From Acidobacteriota bacterium (lineage in GTDB: Bacteria > Acidobacteriota > Blastocatellia > Pyrinomonadales > Pyrinomonadaceae): a stretch of 6,167 nucleotides of DNA. Position 1 is the first letter of the stretch, and every line of letters starts with the position of its first letter. Below are positions 1 through 6,002 of this stretch, piece after piece. The notes under the pieces are model-generated. The model had not been told where the DNA came from. It was given only the letters and a program-made list of their open reading frames with translations, and made no database searches. The stretch spans positions 1-6,167 of the forward strand of contig JACCRD010000032.1 in assembly GCA_013813755.1 (NCBI GenBank), read 5' to 3'. The position numbers and the translations under genes were made by a program.

Positions 1-606
1 GGCGGCAAGCGCGGCTTTCAGGGCTTTATCGGCAGAATATTTACTTTTTGTGTCCGCGCCATCCGACAAAACAATAATAGCTTTTCTTTTTTCGGAACGA
101 GCGGCAAGTTCCTCGGCAGCTTTATAAATGGCGTCGTTTAACACGGTCATCCCGCCTGCCTTCAATTCGTAAACAGTGTGGGCGATGTCACGACTGCCAG
201 AGAAATTCTGGACAAGCGAAACTTTAGTGTCAAAATTATAAATCGCCACCGCATCTTCAATACGCAAGCCATCGAGAAAATTTATTGCCGCCGAACGCGC
301 CATCGACACGCGTGATTCCATACTGCCGGAAGTATCGAGCAAAATTGCAGCGGCAAAAGGTGTTCTTTCGGCTTCAAAGAAAATTACTGCCTGCTCTTTT
401 CCGTCCTCCAAAACTTTGAATTGAGATTGTTTTAAACCGGAAACTGATTTGCCCTTATCATCAATAATTGTCGCATTTAGAACAACTAAAGAAGATTCTA
501 CTTTAATAATATCCAGATCATCCTGAGCAGATGTATCTGATAAAAAGCAGAGAGCCATCAATACGAAAATAAAGAAGTTAAATAACTCTTGAAAAAACTT
601 GCGCAT
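1..606 (-). CDS. Exported VWA-domain protein, VWFA-related acidobacterial type (partial, C-terminus beyond left edge)
   Basis: The first 202 residues are present; the frame is open to the window edge, so the 3' end is missing. The ATG at 606 starts a basic-hydrophobic leader (MRKFF, then FFIFVLMALCFL) with likely cleavage after SA at 26-27. Residues 33-80 are beta-rich and include a 'GL..S.FKVLEDGK.Q' segment typical of the region before the VWA domain in the acidobacterial VWFA-related family. The VWA domain begins near 85, and its metal-binding (MIDAS) residues are all visible: D91-x-S93-x-S95 (LLDTSGSM), T154 in GGMTVLNDAIY, and D182 in VLSDGAD. An intact MIDAS predicts divalent-metal-dependent binding of a protein ligand, probably in the periplasm or at the surface; the ligand cannot be read from the sequence. 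It is the third gene of a tight cluster, 23 nt after the preceding stop. No good Shine-Dalgarno is visible, so translational coupling is possible. The domain call is firm; the family assignment is from pattern recognition. Confidence 0.88.
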   Translation of the reverse strand, partial: MRKFFQELFNFFIFVLMALCFLSDTSAQDDLDIIKVESSLVVLNATIIDDKGKSVSGLKQSQFKVLEDGKEQAVIFFEAERTPFAAAILLDTSGSMESRVSMARSAAINFLDGLRIEDAVAIYNFDTKVSLVQNFSGSRDIAHTVYELKAGGMTVLNDAIYKAAEELAARSEKRKAIIVLSDGADTKSKYSADKALKAALAA

Positions 607-629
607 CTCGAAATGAAAAATATAAAAAT

Positions 630-1178
630 CTAGTTTTTGCGAAATCTGATAAATCGAACAACTCTCAAAAGAACATTGGAACTTTGAATGGCAACTACTG
701 AAACAGTGTGACGAGTTTGTTTTTTCAGTTCGGCAACCAGTCTGCCCGTCGTACTCTGAAGTGATTTCAGTGCATTCAGAACATTTGAAGGTTTTTCTTC
801 CGTCACAGTTTCGTCGATCTCCACATCGCCGTCGTCATCGGCGCCGATTTCGCTGCGAATTTTTTTGACCAACTTCTCGACCCGATTTAATTTCTTTTGA
901 TCTTCAGGAGTTAAAGAATTGTTTTGAGCAAAAGATTTTTCCAACTCGAAACTAAGTTTTGCGACTTCTTCGCCGCGCTCGATGAGTTGTTCAAAGTCTT
1001 TTTTTTCGGTTTCAATTCTTTGTTTAGCAAGCGATTCCTTAATGCTTTTCGGATAATCTTCTTTGTTGGAATTCGGTTTGCCGCTGGCTGTTGTAGCATC
1101 ACCCTGCGCGTGGACGCAGACGTTTGCGGCAACAATCAGGAGAGTGAAAAAAATTAGACGAATAAGATTTAAAATCAT
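630..1178 (-). CDS. Uncharacterised exported helical protein, 182 aa
   Basis: I do not recognise a named family. The ATG at 1178 is preferred over a TTG at 1199: it gives a clean signal peptide (MILNLIRLIFFTLLIVAANVCVHAQ, i.e. hydrophobic residues about 4-20, VHA cleavage site at 22-24) and a 7-nt gap, instead of an overlap, with the preceding gene. Residues 25-45 are polar and probably flexible. Residues 45-112 are strongly charged and helical (KKDFEQLIERGEEVAKLSFELEKSF, then a KLNRVEKLVKKIRSEIG helix), separated by a proline-containing turn (SLTPEDQ). An acidic linker follows (116-129, DDDGDVEIDETVTE), then another helix (131-155) and a basic, partly hydrophobic tail (RVVRFIRFRKN) at the C-terminus. 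The pattern suggests a periplasmic helical-bundle or coiled-coil protein. It lies between another exported unknown and a VWA protein, so a joint envelope role is plausible, but no function can be assigned. Confidence 0.8.
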   Translation of the reverse strand: MILNLIRLIFFTLLIVAANVCVHAQGDATTASGKPNSNKEDYPKSIKESLAKQRIETEKKDFEQLIERGEEVAKLSFELEKSFAQNNSLTPEDQKKLNRVEKLVKKIRSEIGADDDGDVEIDETVTEEKPSNVLNALKSLQSTTGRLVAELKKQTRHTVSVVAIQSSNVLLRVVRFIRFRKN

Positions 1179-1185
1179 TTTGAAT

Positions 1186-1809
1186 TTACTGCGGGTCAAT
1201 ATCTTGCGGCGCGTCAGGAGAAATACCGGTCACTAATTCAACCAGTTTCGATAAATATTCGTCTTCGGCAACACCTCTGCTTTGAAGAGTTGTCCATTCG
1301 GAAGATAAACCGTTGCGCGATTTTCCTTCGACATTCGCCCTGACCGAAACATTATTTTGGATTCCGTCAATCGATTGAACCTCGATAATAAATGTGTAGC
1401 GACCGCTGGTCCATGAACTGTCGGAATTGGGTATGTCGGCATAACGGCTGAGTTCGCTGCGGGAAATAACCGCGCCTTTAGCGAAAACATATGGTTCGGT
1501 AACTATTATTCCGTCACTGAAGCGGGAAGCGGATTCGTCAACGATGAATTTATTATCCTTGAGAACTTCTAATATTTGATTTATCAAAACGTCGCGCCGC
1601 GAATTCATTTTATAAGGATTGGCGAGCAGCGCGCGCACCTTGGTCTTTTCTTTACCCCAGTTTATCGAACGACCGCCGACCCCCGTGCTTTGCGTCGATC
1701 TACCGCCTTCTTCCTTTATTTTTTTGGTCTGCGTATCGATACCTTTTTGCGAGAAAACAGCCAGAGAGAAGAAAAACGTCAAAGTGAGACAATAAATTAA
1801 TTTTTTCAT
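1186..1809 (-). CDS. Uncharacterised exported protein, possible helix-grip (BamC-like) fold, 207 aa
   Basis: No named family is recognised with certainty. The ATG at 1809 gives a textbook signal peptide (MKKLIYCLTLTFFFSLAVFS, cleavage before Q21), with a GGA about 6 nt upstream; an ATG two codons earlier (1815) is also possible. A TTG at 1869 is rejected because it falls in the likely promoter. There is no lipobox cysteine at the cleavage site, so it is probably soluble periplasmic or secreted. Residues 21-55 are low-complexity (K, G, S, T rich). Residues 66-194 form the folded part: a helix (RRDVLINQILEVLKDN), strands with DGIIVTEPYVF and RYTFIIEVQ, then VSVRANVEGK, WTTLQSRGV and a C-terminal helix (EDEYLSKLVELVTG). 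This helix-strand-strand-helix order, with 'G.I.TEP' and 'V.VRA.VEG' strands, resembles helix-grip lipoproteins such as BamC. The resemblance is structural intuition and not a demonstrated homology. It is the first gene of the three-gene cluster. Confidence 0.82.
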   Translation of the reverse strand: MKKLIYCLTLTFFFSLAVFSQKGIDTQTKKIKEEGGRSTQSTGVGGRSINWGKEKTKVRALLANPYKMNSRRDVLINQILEVLKDNKFIVDESASRFSDGIIVTEPYVFAKGAVISRSELSRYADIPNSDSSWTSGRYTFIIEVQSIDGIQNNVSVRANVEGKSRNGLSSEWTTLQSRGVAEDEYLSKLVELVTGISPDAPQDIDPQ

Positions 1810-1841
1810 AAACATCCGTTGACAAATTTTTTCCAAATCTA

Positions 1842-1869
1842 AATATAACGTAAAGAACAGGCGAATCAA
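1842..1869 (-). promoter_or_regulatory. Candidate sigma70 promoter for the three-gene exported cluster
   Basis: On the minus strand, TTGATT (1869-1864) and TATATT (1847-1842) are separated by 16 bp. Transcription would start near 1835, leaving a leader of about 26 nt before the ATG at 1809. This fits the 102-bp gap after the glycosyltransferase stop, and the short gaps downstream suggest that the three exported genes share this promoter. Identified by eye only. Confidence 0.5.
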
Positions 1870-1911
1870 AAGTTTGATGAAGATAAAAATTTAATAGTTG
1901 TCAAAGCAAAC

Positions 1912-2685
1912 TTAATTATTCGAATCAATTTTTTTTTGCATTTCCCACAAAAGAAGATGTTTGAGAAAAGAATGATGAGCGGCAAAACGGGCAATACAAA
2001 AACCAGCGATGCCGTCAAGAAATCCGCCTTTTAAAATGTACGTTTGCAAAAAGCTGGTCAATCCAACTGTGGCTATTTTTAGGATGCCGGTTCGTTTTCC
2101 GCGCTCAAACATTTGCCGCGCGGCAAGCGGAGCGTAGCGCTCGCCAATCATTTTGTGATGATAAGCGGCGTCGGGAATGCTGTAATGGACAATATCGCTT
2201 TTTAATTTTTCAGTCGCCGCGCCGTCATTCATCTGAACGGATTCGTGAATCAAAACATTTTTCCATCTTCCTTTTTGACGGTTAAAAAAACGCAGCTGAA
2301 AATCAGGATACCAACCCCCGTGTCGAATCGTCCGATTCATGTAGACAGAAAGTCTCGGAATGCGAAAACCGTCTGCTAATCTTATTTCAGGAAGAGTTTT
2401 TAAGAAAAGGATTTCTTGTTTTAACTTTTCAGAAACTATTTCATCAGCATCGAGGCTAAAAATCCAATCGTTAGACGCCTGATCAACGGCAAATTGTTTT
2501 TGGTGAGCGAAACTCTGCCATTTATTGACTAGAACTTTCGCGCCGAGTGATTCAGCAATCTCACGGGTAGCATCGGTTGACTCGGAATCAACGACTAGAA
2601 TTTCATCAGCCCATTCGACTGAACGGAGAGATTCGGTAATATTTTTTTCTTCATTAAAGGCGATGATGCAGACGGAAATTTTCAC
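1912..2685 (-). CDS. Family 2 glycosyltransferase, WaaE/KdtX-like (LPS core type)
   Basis: The 257-aa protein is full length for the WaaE/KdtX-like branch of GT2, whose characterised members add glucose to the LPS inner core from a nucleotide-sugar donor on the cytoplasmic face of the inner membrane. The N-terminal GT-A fold is clear: ISVCIIAFNEEKNI (3-16), EILVVDSESTDAT (28-40) and the metal/nucleotide-binding D-x-D in SLDADE (DAD at 79-81). The acceptor-side motif HGGWYPDFQLRFF (122-134) followed by IHES (146-149) is characteristic of this branch. The C-terminal part (about 200-250) is hydrophobic and basic and may sit on the membrane. The start is GTG at 2685: a TGA lies five codons upstream in frame, so no earlier start exists, and the family's conserved N-terminus begins here. 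No clear Shine-Dalgarno is seen. The acceptor sugar is unknown. Its upstream neighbour is a TolC-family gene, separated by a terminator. Confidence 0.92.
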   Translation of the reverse strand: MKISVCIIAFNEEKNITESLRSVEWADEILVVDSESTDATREIAESLGAKVLVNKWQSFAHQKQFAVDQASNDWIFSLDADEIVSEKLKQEILFLKTLPEIRLADGFRIPRLSVYMNRTIRHGGWYPDFQLRFFNRQKGRWKNVLIHESVQMNDGAATEKLKSDIVHYSIPDAAYHHKMIGERYAPLAARQMFERGKRTGILKIATVGLTSFLQTYILKGGFLDGIAGFCIARFAAHHSFLKHLLLWEMQKKIDSNN

Positions 2686-2710
2686 AAAAGGATTTTCTCA
2701 AACTTCAAGC

Positions 2711-2740
2711 AAAATATAAAGAGTCGACAAAGCGACTCTT
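2711..2740 (-). terminator. Intrinsic terminator of the TolC-family gene
   Basis: On the minus strand an 8-bp perfect stem, AAGAGTCG (2740-2733) and CGACTCTT (2726-2719), encloses the 6-nt loop CTTTGT and is followed by the U-rich tract TTATATTTT (2719-2711). It lies 45 nt after the TolC-family stop, in the right orientation to end that transcript. The stem has only four G-C pairs and the tract is interrupted by two A residues, so some read-through into the glycosyltransferase gene is possible. Confidence 0.7.
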
Positions 2741-2785
2741 CAAGTAAAATCTTAGGAAATTTATCAGAAAGACTGCTAACCCCGG

Positions 2786-4645
2786 TTATTTTTGTTCATC
2801 GACGGGAGAATCAACTTCGATATTATTGAAACGAAAGGTCGTCGAAGTAGCACGCTGCAAGTCTGAGAGCGCTTTATTGTAATCGGTTTCAGCACGAATT
2901 ACGGCATTGCGGGCGTTGGTCAAAGCGTTTTCGCGCTGGAACAATAGAAATGTTGTTGAGCGTCCGACATCAAAAAGTTTACGCTCGCCCTGAATTTGAA
3001 TTTCAGCGCTTTCACGCGCTCTTCGCGCTGTCAAAACTCTCTGCCGCGCTGTTTCCACTGCCTGGACAGCGTTTCGCACTTCGCTAATGACAATTTGTTC
3101 CTGGGAGCGCATCTGCGCCTGGTTAGAGTTTTGCTGAATTTCGGCGCCCGCCAGATTCGCCTTCGCCGTCTGGTTGCGCAGAGGTATCTGAAAAGTTACG
3201 CCGACCGAATAATTTAACGCATCGGAGCGAAAAAGGTTTTGCAGCGAGCGAAAAGCTCCGCCGTTTAGGGAATTCGGCAAACCCTGAACCGGAAACTGTG
3301 GATTTAGAATTTGTTGATTGAGTGGTAGAAGCGAATTAAGTCTCTGCCGGAGAAGTTCTTCGTTTCCCGAAAATTGCGAAACAGACAAATTATCATCCGT
3401 CTGATTGCCGAGCGACAAACCGCCGAGCGAAACAGTCGAATTCAAGTCGATGCGCGGTTTGGTTTGATTTTTGAAAAAATCTATATCAATCACATTGATC
3501 TCGCGCTGGAGACGCAGGCGGCGCAGTTCCGGGCGATTGTCGAGCGCGTCTTTCAGCGCGTCTTCAATAATAATCGGCTCGTCGCTATAAACCGGTTTAT
3601 CAATCGGCATAAAGGCTTGCGACCATTCGGGTGAGTTCGGGTCGCGAAGAAGAAGCGTCTTAAGAGTGTTTTCAGTGATTGAAACTTGTTGAGTAGAAAG
3701 CAAAACATCGCCTTCGCGGCTCGCAAGCTCAGTCGAAACTTCGGCGCGGGCAAGCGGCGCGGCGCTACCGGCGGTAATTCTGGCTTCAACCTGACGCAGA
3801 TTTTCCCGCGCCAGATTCAAATTCGCTGCACGGTTCTGCTGGTCGCGCAAAGCAAAGACCAGATCCCAGTAGGCGCGCTGAACCCGCGAAATAATTTCAA
3901 TTGTTTGGCGACGAAAATCGGCGTCTGATTGCTGAAGGCGTTTGCGCTGAATCTTAATCTGGCGGCGCGTGTTGTCAATCTTAAAATCACGAAACAGCGG
4001 CTGCGTGTAATTGACGCCGAGATTGCTGATATAAGTCGTGCTTGAAGAAGTTCCGAGACCGGAGGTTTGATTAAAAGACGTGTTATTTTGCGAATTTCTT
4101 CCCGTCTGGCTGTTGTTGAAAAACGAACTAATGTTTCCGCCGCCGCGCTGGATAAGTTTGTCAAAACCGGCATTTAGGCGAAAATCATTGGAAGCCGTCG
4201 AGCTGGTCGACGAACTGCGGGAAAATGTCGGACTCAAACTAAGAATCGGATCATACGCGCCGAGAAGCGAACGGAGTTGTGTTTCCTGAAAACGCACGTC
4301 GTCACGCGCTACTTCAATATCATTATTATTTTCCAAAGCCCTCCGAATCGCTTCATTAAGCGAAAGCGTCTGAGTTTGACTCATCTGTATGCCGACTCTC
4401 GTAAGTGAAAGATTGGAATAATCATTCACTGAAGCTTCGTTTTCCTTTGTTTCATTTGAAACATTGGAAACAGCCGAAACAGTATTTTCAATTTTGGCTC
4501 CGGCAGTATTTTCTTTCGCTTCGGCGATGTTTTTTGTCATCTGTGGTTCAGCCTTCGGAATTTGAGCCTGAGCTTTCAAGATGCCAAAGCTTGCCAAAAA
4601 TACAAAAACAAAACTGGAAAAAGCAAAATAGCGTATAATTTTCAT
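2786..4645 (-). CDS. TolC-family outer-membrane efflux protein, 619 aa
   Basis: An outer-membrane channel of the TolC/OEP superfamily, which forms trimeric beta-barrel and alpha-helical tunnels that export small molecules or proteins with an inner-membrane pump and a periplasmic adaptor. The ATG at 4645 gives a signal peptide (MKIIRYFAFSSFVFVFLASF, cleavage after AQA near 27); GGAG lies 10 nt upstream. Residues 28-90 are a polar, A/E/N/S-rich extension before the first OEP repeat, which starts at SLNEAIRRALENNNDIEVARDD (95-116). Long helices follow (RQIKIQRKRLQQSDADFRRQ; AYWDLVFALRDQQNRAANLNLARENLRQ). The second repeat starts near 360 (EDALKDALDNRPELRRLRLQ) and ends in a long helical hairpin (505-600). 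S/N-rich barrel strands occupy about 135-215 and 400-485, the latter carrying a Q/N/L-rich insert at about 425-475. At 619 aa it is longer than classical TolC, about 470-490 aa when mature. No pump or adaptor gene is adjacent here, so the substrate is unknown. Confidence 0.93.
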   Translation of the reverse strand: MKIIRYFAFSSFVFVFLASFGILKAQAQIPKAEPQMTKNIAEAKENTAGAKIENTVSAVSNVSNETKENEASVNDYSNLSLTRVGIQMSQTQTLSLNEAIRRALENNNDIEVARDDVRFQETQLRSLLGAYDPILSLSPTFSRSSSTSSTASNDFRLNAGFDKLIQRGGGNISSFFNNSQTGRNSQNNTSFNQTSGLGTSSSTTYISNLGVNYTQPLFRDFKIDNTRRQIKIQRKRLQQSDADFRRQTIEIISRVQRAYWDLVFALRDQQNRAANLNLARENLRQVEARITAGSAAPLARAEVSTELASREGDVLLSTQQVSITENTLKTLLLRDPNSPEWSQAFMPIDKPVYSDEPIIIEDALKDALDNRPELRRLRLQREINVIDIDFFKNQTKPRIDLNSTVSLGGLSLGNQTDDNLSVSQFSGNEELLRQRLNSLLPLNQQILNPQFPVQGLPNSLNGGAFRSLQNLFRSDALNYSVGVTFQIPLRNQTAKANLAGAEIQQNSNQAQMRSQEQIVISEVRNAVQAVETARQRVLTARRARESAEIQIQGERKLFDVGRSTTFLLFQRENALTNARNAVIRAETDYNKALSDLQRATSTTFRFNNIEVDSPVDEQK

Positions 4646-4669
4646 TATAAAAAAACTCCGGGTTTCGAG

Positions 4670-4700
4670 ATATAAAATAAAATGAAACGTATAAATTCAA
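4670..4700 (-). promoter_or_regulatory. Weak candidate promoter for the TolC-family gene
   Basis: On the minus strand, TTGAAT (4700-4695) and TTATAT (4675-4670) are 19 bp apart, longer than the usual 17. The position is suitable, about 25 nt upstream of the ATG at 4645, and the surroundings are very AT-rich. Other AT-rich hexamers in 4671-4735 could serve equally well, so this marks a likely region rather than a defined site. Confidence 0.25.
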
Positions 4701-4771
4701 AGGGTTTCTACGTTAGAAAAGTTTGGTTTGTTTCAAAAAATTGGCGCGCCGTGTAATCTTTAAGCGTGTTA

Positions 4772-4800
4772 TTTTTACAAATCAGGCGGCAGTTTATAAT
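4772..4800 (+). promoter_or_regulatory. Candidate promoter of gap-pgk
   Basis: A perfect -10 hexamer TATAAT (4795-4800) is preceded by a T-rich -35-like region: TTTTTA at 4772 with 17-bp spacing, or TTTACA at 4774 with 15 bp. Transcription would start near 4807, giving an untranslated leader of about 70 nt before the ATG at 4878. A second, overlapping candidate is TTGAAC (4803-4808), 16 bp, TTATCT (4825-4830), which would shorten the leader to about 40 nt. The region diverges from the TolC-family gene. Confidence 0.5.
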
Positions 4801-4861
4801 CTTTGAACTTTGCGGAGATATAAGTTATCTTCAATTTTTTAAGATGGCAAATTATTTTATT

Positions 4862-4868
4862 GGGAGGA
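4862..4868 (+). promoter_or_regulatory. Strong ribosome binding site of gap
   Basis: GGGAGGA lies 9 nt before the ATG at 4878. It is the best Shine-Dalgarno in the window and fixes the start; a TTG at 4860 in the same frame overlaps this site and cannot be the start. The other genes here have weak or no Shine-Dalgarno, which fits high expression of gap. Confidence 0.9.
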
Positions 4869-4877
4869 ATATTTATA

Positions 4878-5885
4878 ATGGGTATCAAAGTTGGTATAAA
4901 CGGTTTTGGGCGTATTGGGCGCAATGTCATGAGAACGGCGCTCGGTGACGCGGACATTGATTTTGTAGCGGTCAATGATTTAACCGATACAAAAACATTA
5001 GCGCATTTATTAAAATACGATTCGGTGATGGGGAATCTGGAACAGGATATATCCGCGGCTGAAAATTCGATCAATGTAGATGGTGATGAATTTCGCGTGT
5101 TCAGCGAAAAAGATCCGGCTTTAATTGACTGGAATTCGGTCGGAGCGGAAATTGTCATCGAATCGACGGGACGTTTTACCAATGCTGAAGACGCAAAAAA
5201 ACATCTCGGCGGAACAGTTAAAAAAGTAATAATCTCCGCGCCCGCCAAAGGCGAAGACGTGACGATTGTTTTGGGCGTGAACGACGAAATGTATGAAGCG
5301 GGAAAGCATAATATTATTTCGAACGCTTCGTGCACGACGAATTGTCTCGCGCCGGTTGCCAAAGTGATGCACGACAAATTCGGCATTAAAAACGCGCTGA
5401 TGAATACGATTCACTCTTATACAAATGACCAGCAGTTGCTCGATCTGCCGCACAAAGATCTACGCCGCGCCCGCGCCGCCGGGCTTTCGATGATTCCGAC
5501 TTCGACCGGCGCAGCAAAAGCCGTCGCGCTTGTTATTCCTGAATTAAAGGGCAAGTTCGACGGAATATCCGTGCGCGTTCCGACGCCAAACGTCTCTCTA
5601 GTTGATGTAGTAATGAATTTGGAAAAAGAAACGACGACCGAAGAAGTAAATCGTGTTCTGAAAGACGCGGCAAACGAAGAGATGAAAGGCATTCTGCAAT
5701 TTTCAGAAGAACCGCTTGTTTCGATTGACTTTCGCGGAAATTCGCATTCATCGATTGTCGACGCGGAAAACACCAAAGTTATCGGCGGCAGATGCGTCAA
5801 AATTCTTTCGTGGTATGACAACGAATGGGGCTATTCATGCCGCGTGCGCGATTTAGTGAAATTTATTGCGAACAAAGGAATGTAA
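4878..5885 (+). CDS. gap: Glyceraldehyde-3-phosphate dehydrogenase, type I, NAD-dependent
   Basis: The enzyme oxidises and phosphorylates glyceraldehyde-3-phosphate to 1,3-bisphosphoglycerate with NAD+ in cytoplasmic glycolysis. The 335-aa length is typical of the family. The Rossmann motif KVGINGFGRIGR (4-15) opens the protein. Asp34 (VNDLTD) and Leu190-Pro191 (LDLPHKDLRRARAA) match the residues that select NAD over NADP in glycolytic enzymes, corresponding to Asp32, Leu187 and Pro188 of the Bacillus stearothermophilus enzyme. The catalytic signature SNASCTTNC places the nucleophile at Cys152, paired with His179 (NTIHSYT). The phosphate-binding region (STGAAKA) and the C-terminal SWYDNEWGYSCRV motif are intact. 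The start is set by a strong Shine-Dalgarno. pgk, the next enzyme of the pathway, follows 117 nt downstream with no evident terminator, so the two are probably co-transcribed. No truncation or missing key residue is seen. Confidence 0.98.
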   Translation: MGIKVGINGFGRIGRNVMRTALGDADIDFVAVNDLTDTKTLAHLLKYDSVMGNLEQDISAAENSINVDGDEFRVFSEKDPALIDWNSVGAEIVIESTGRFTNAEDAKKHLGGTVKKVIISAPAKGEDVTIVLGVNDEMYEAGKHNIISNASCTTNCLAPVAKVMHDKFGIKNALMNTIHSYTNDQQLLDLPHKDLRRARAAGLSMIPTSTGAAKAVALVIPELKGKFDGISVRVPTPNVSLVDVVMNLEKETTTEEVNRVLKDAANEEMKGILQFSEEPLVSIDFRGNSHSSIVDAENTKVIGGRCVKILSWYDNEWGYSCRVRDLVKFIANKGM

Positions 5886-5965
5886 AAATTTACAGAGCTA
5901 GAAGTGGATAAAAAGAGATTAGAAAATCGAATGGTTTTTCTTGTGTTCCTACTTGTTTTTTTCAT

Positions 5966-5985
5966 TCCTGTAAAATCCTGTAAAA
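5966..5985 (+). repeat. Perfect tandem 10-bp repeat (two copies) upstream of pgk
   Basis: The decamer TCCTGTAAAA occurs twice head to tail at 5966-5975 and 5976-5985, ending 17 nt before the pgk start. The flanks are poly-T (5957-5962) and poly-A. It could be a short intergenic repeat, a tandem regulatory site or simple slippage; the sequence alone does not decide. Confidence 0.6.
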
Positions 5986-6002
5986 AAAGCTTTCAAAGAT
6001 TT

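Noticed and set aside
1179..1199. TTG start at 1199 for the 182-aa protein, overlapping the preceding stop by 14 nt
   Set aside because: The ATG at 1178 gives a cleaner signal peptide and lies 7 nt after the preceding stop; the seven extra residues add nothing recognisable.
1810..1869. N-terminal extension of the 207-aa protein from a TTG at 1869
   Set aside because: It would bury the signal peptide behind 20 residues, and the TTG coincides with the -35 element of a good promoter. The ATG at 1809 gives a standard exported N-terminus.
1870..1913. Inverted repeat AAGTTTG/CAAACTT after the glycosyltransferase as a terminator
   Set aside because: The stem is 7 bp with only two G-C pairs, the loop is 30 nt and the trailing T-run is short. 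The first arm also overlaps the glycosyltransferase stop codon.
3374..3928. Plus-strand open frames inside the TolC-family gene
   Set aside because: They lie opposite a well-conserved coding region, have arginine- and alanine-rich composition typical of antisense shadows, and lack ribosome binding sites and recognisable domains.
4743..4750. Palindrome GGCGCGCC in the divergent TolC/gap region as an operator
   Set aside because: It is a bare 8-bp palindrome with no extended symmetry and no second copy; it contrasts with the AT-rich surroundings but gives no further support.
4860..4877. TTG start at 4860 for gap
   Set aside because: It overlaps the Shine-Dalgarno GGGAGGA, and GAPDH proteins begin right at the KVGINGFGRIGR motif, as the ATG at 4878 gives.
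5121..5821. Minus-strand open frames opposite gap
   Set aside because: They are mirror frames of a highly conserved gene, with no family resemblance and no initiation signals.
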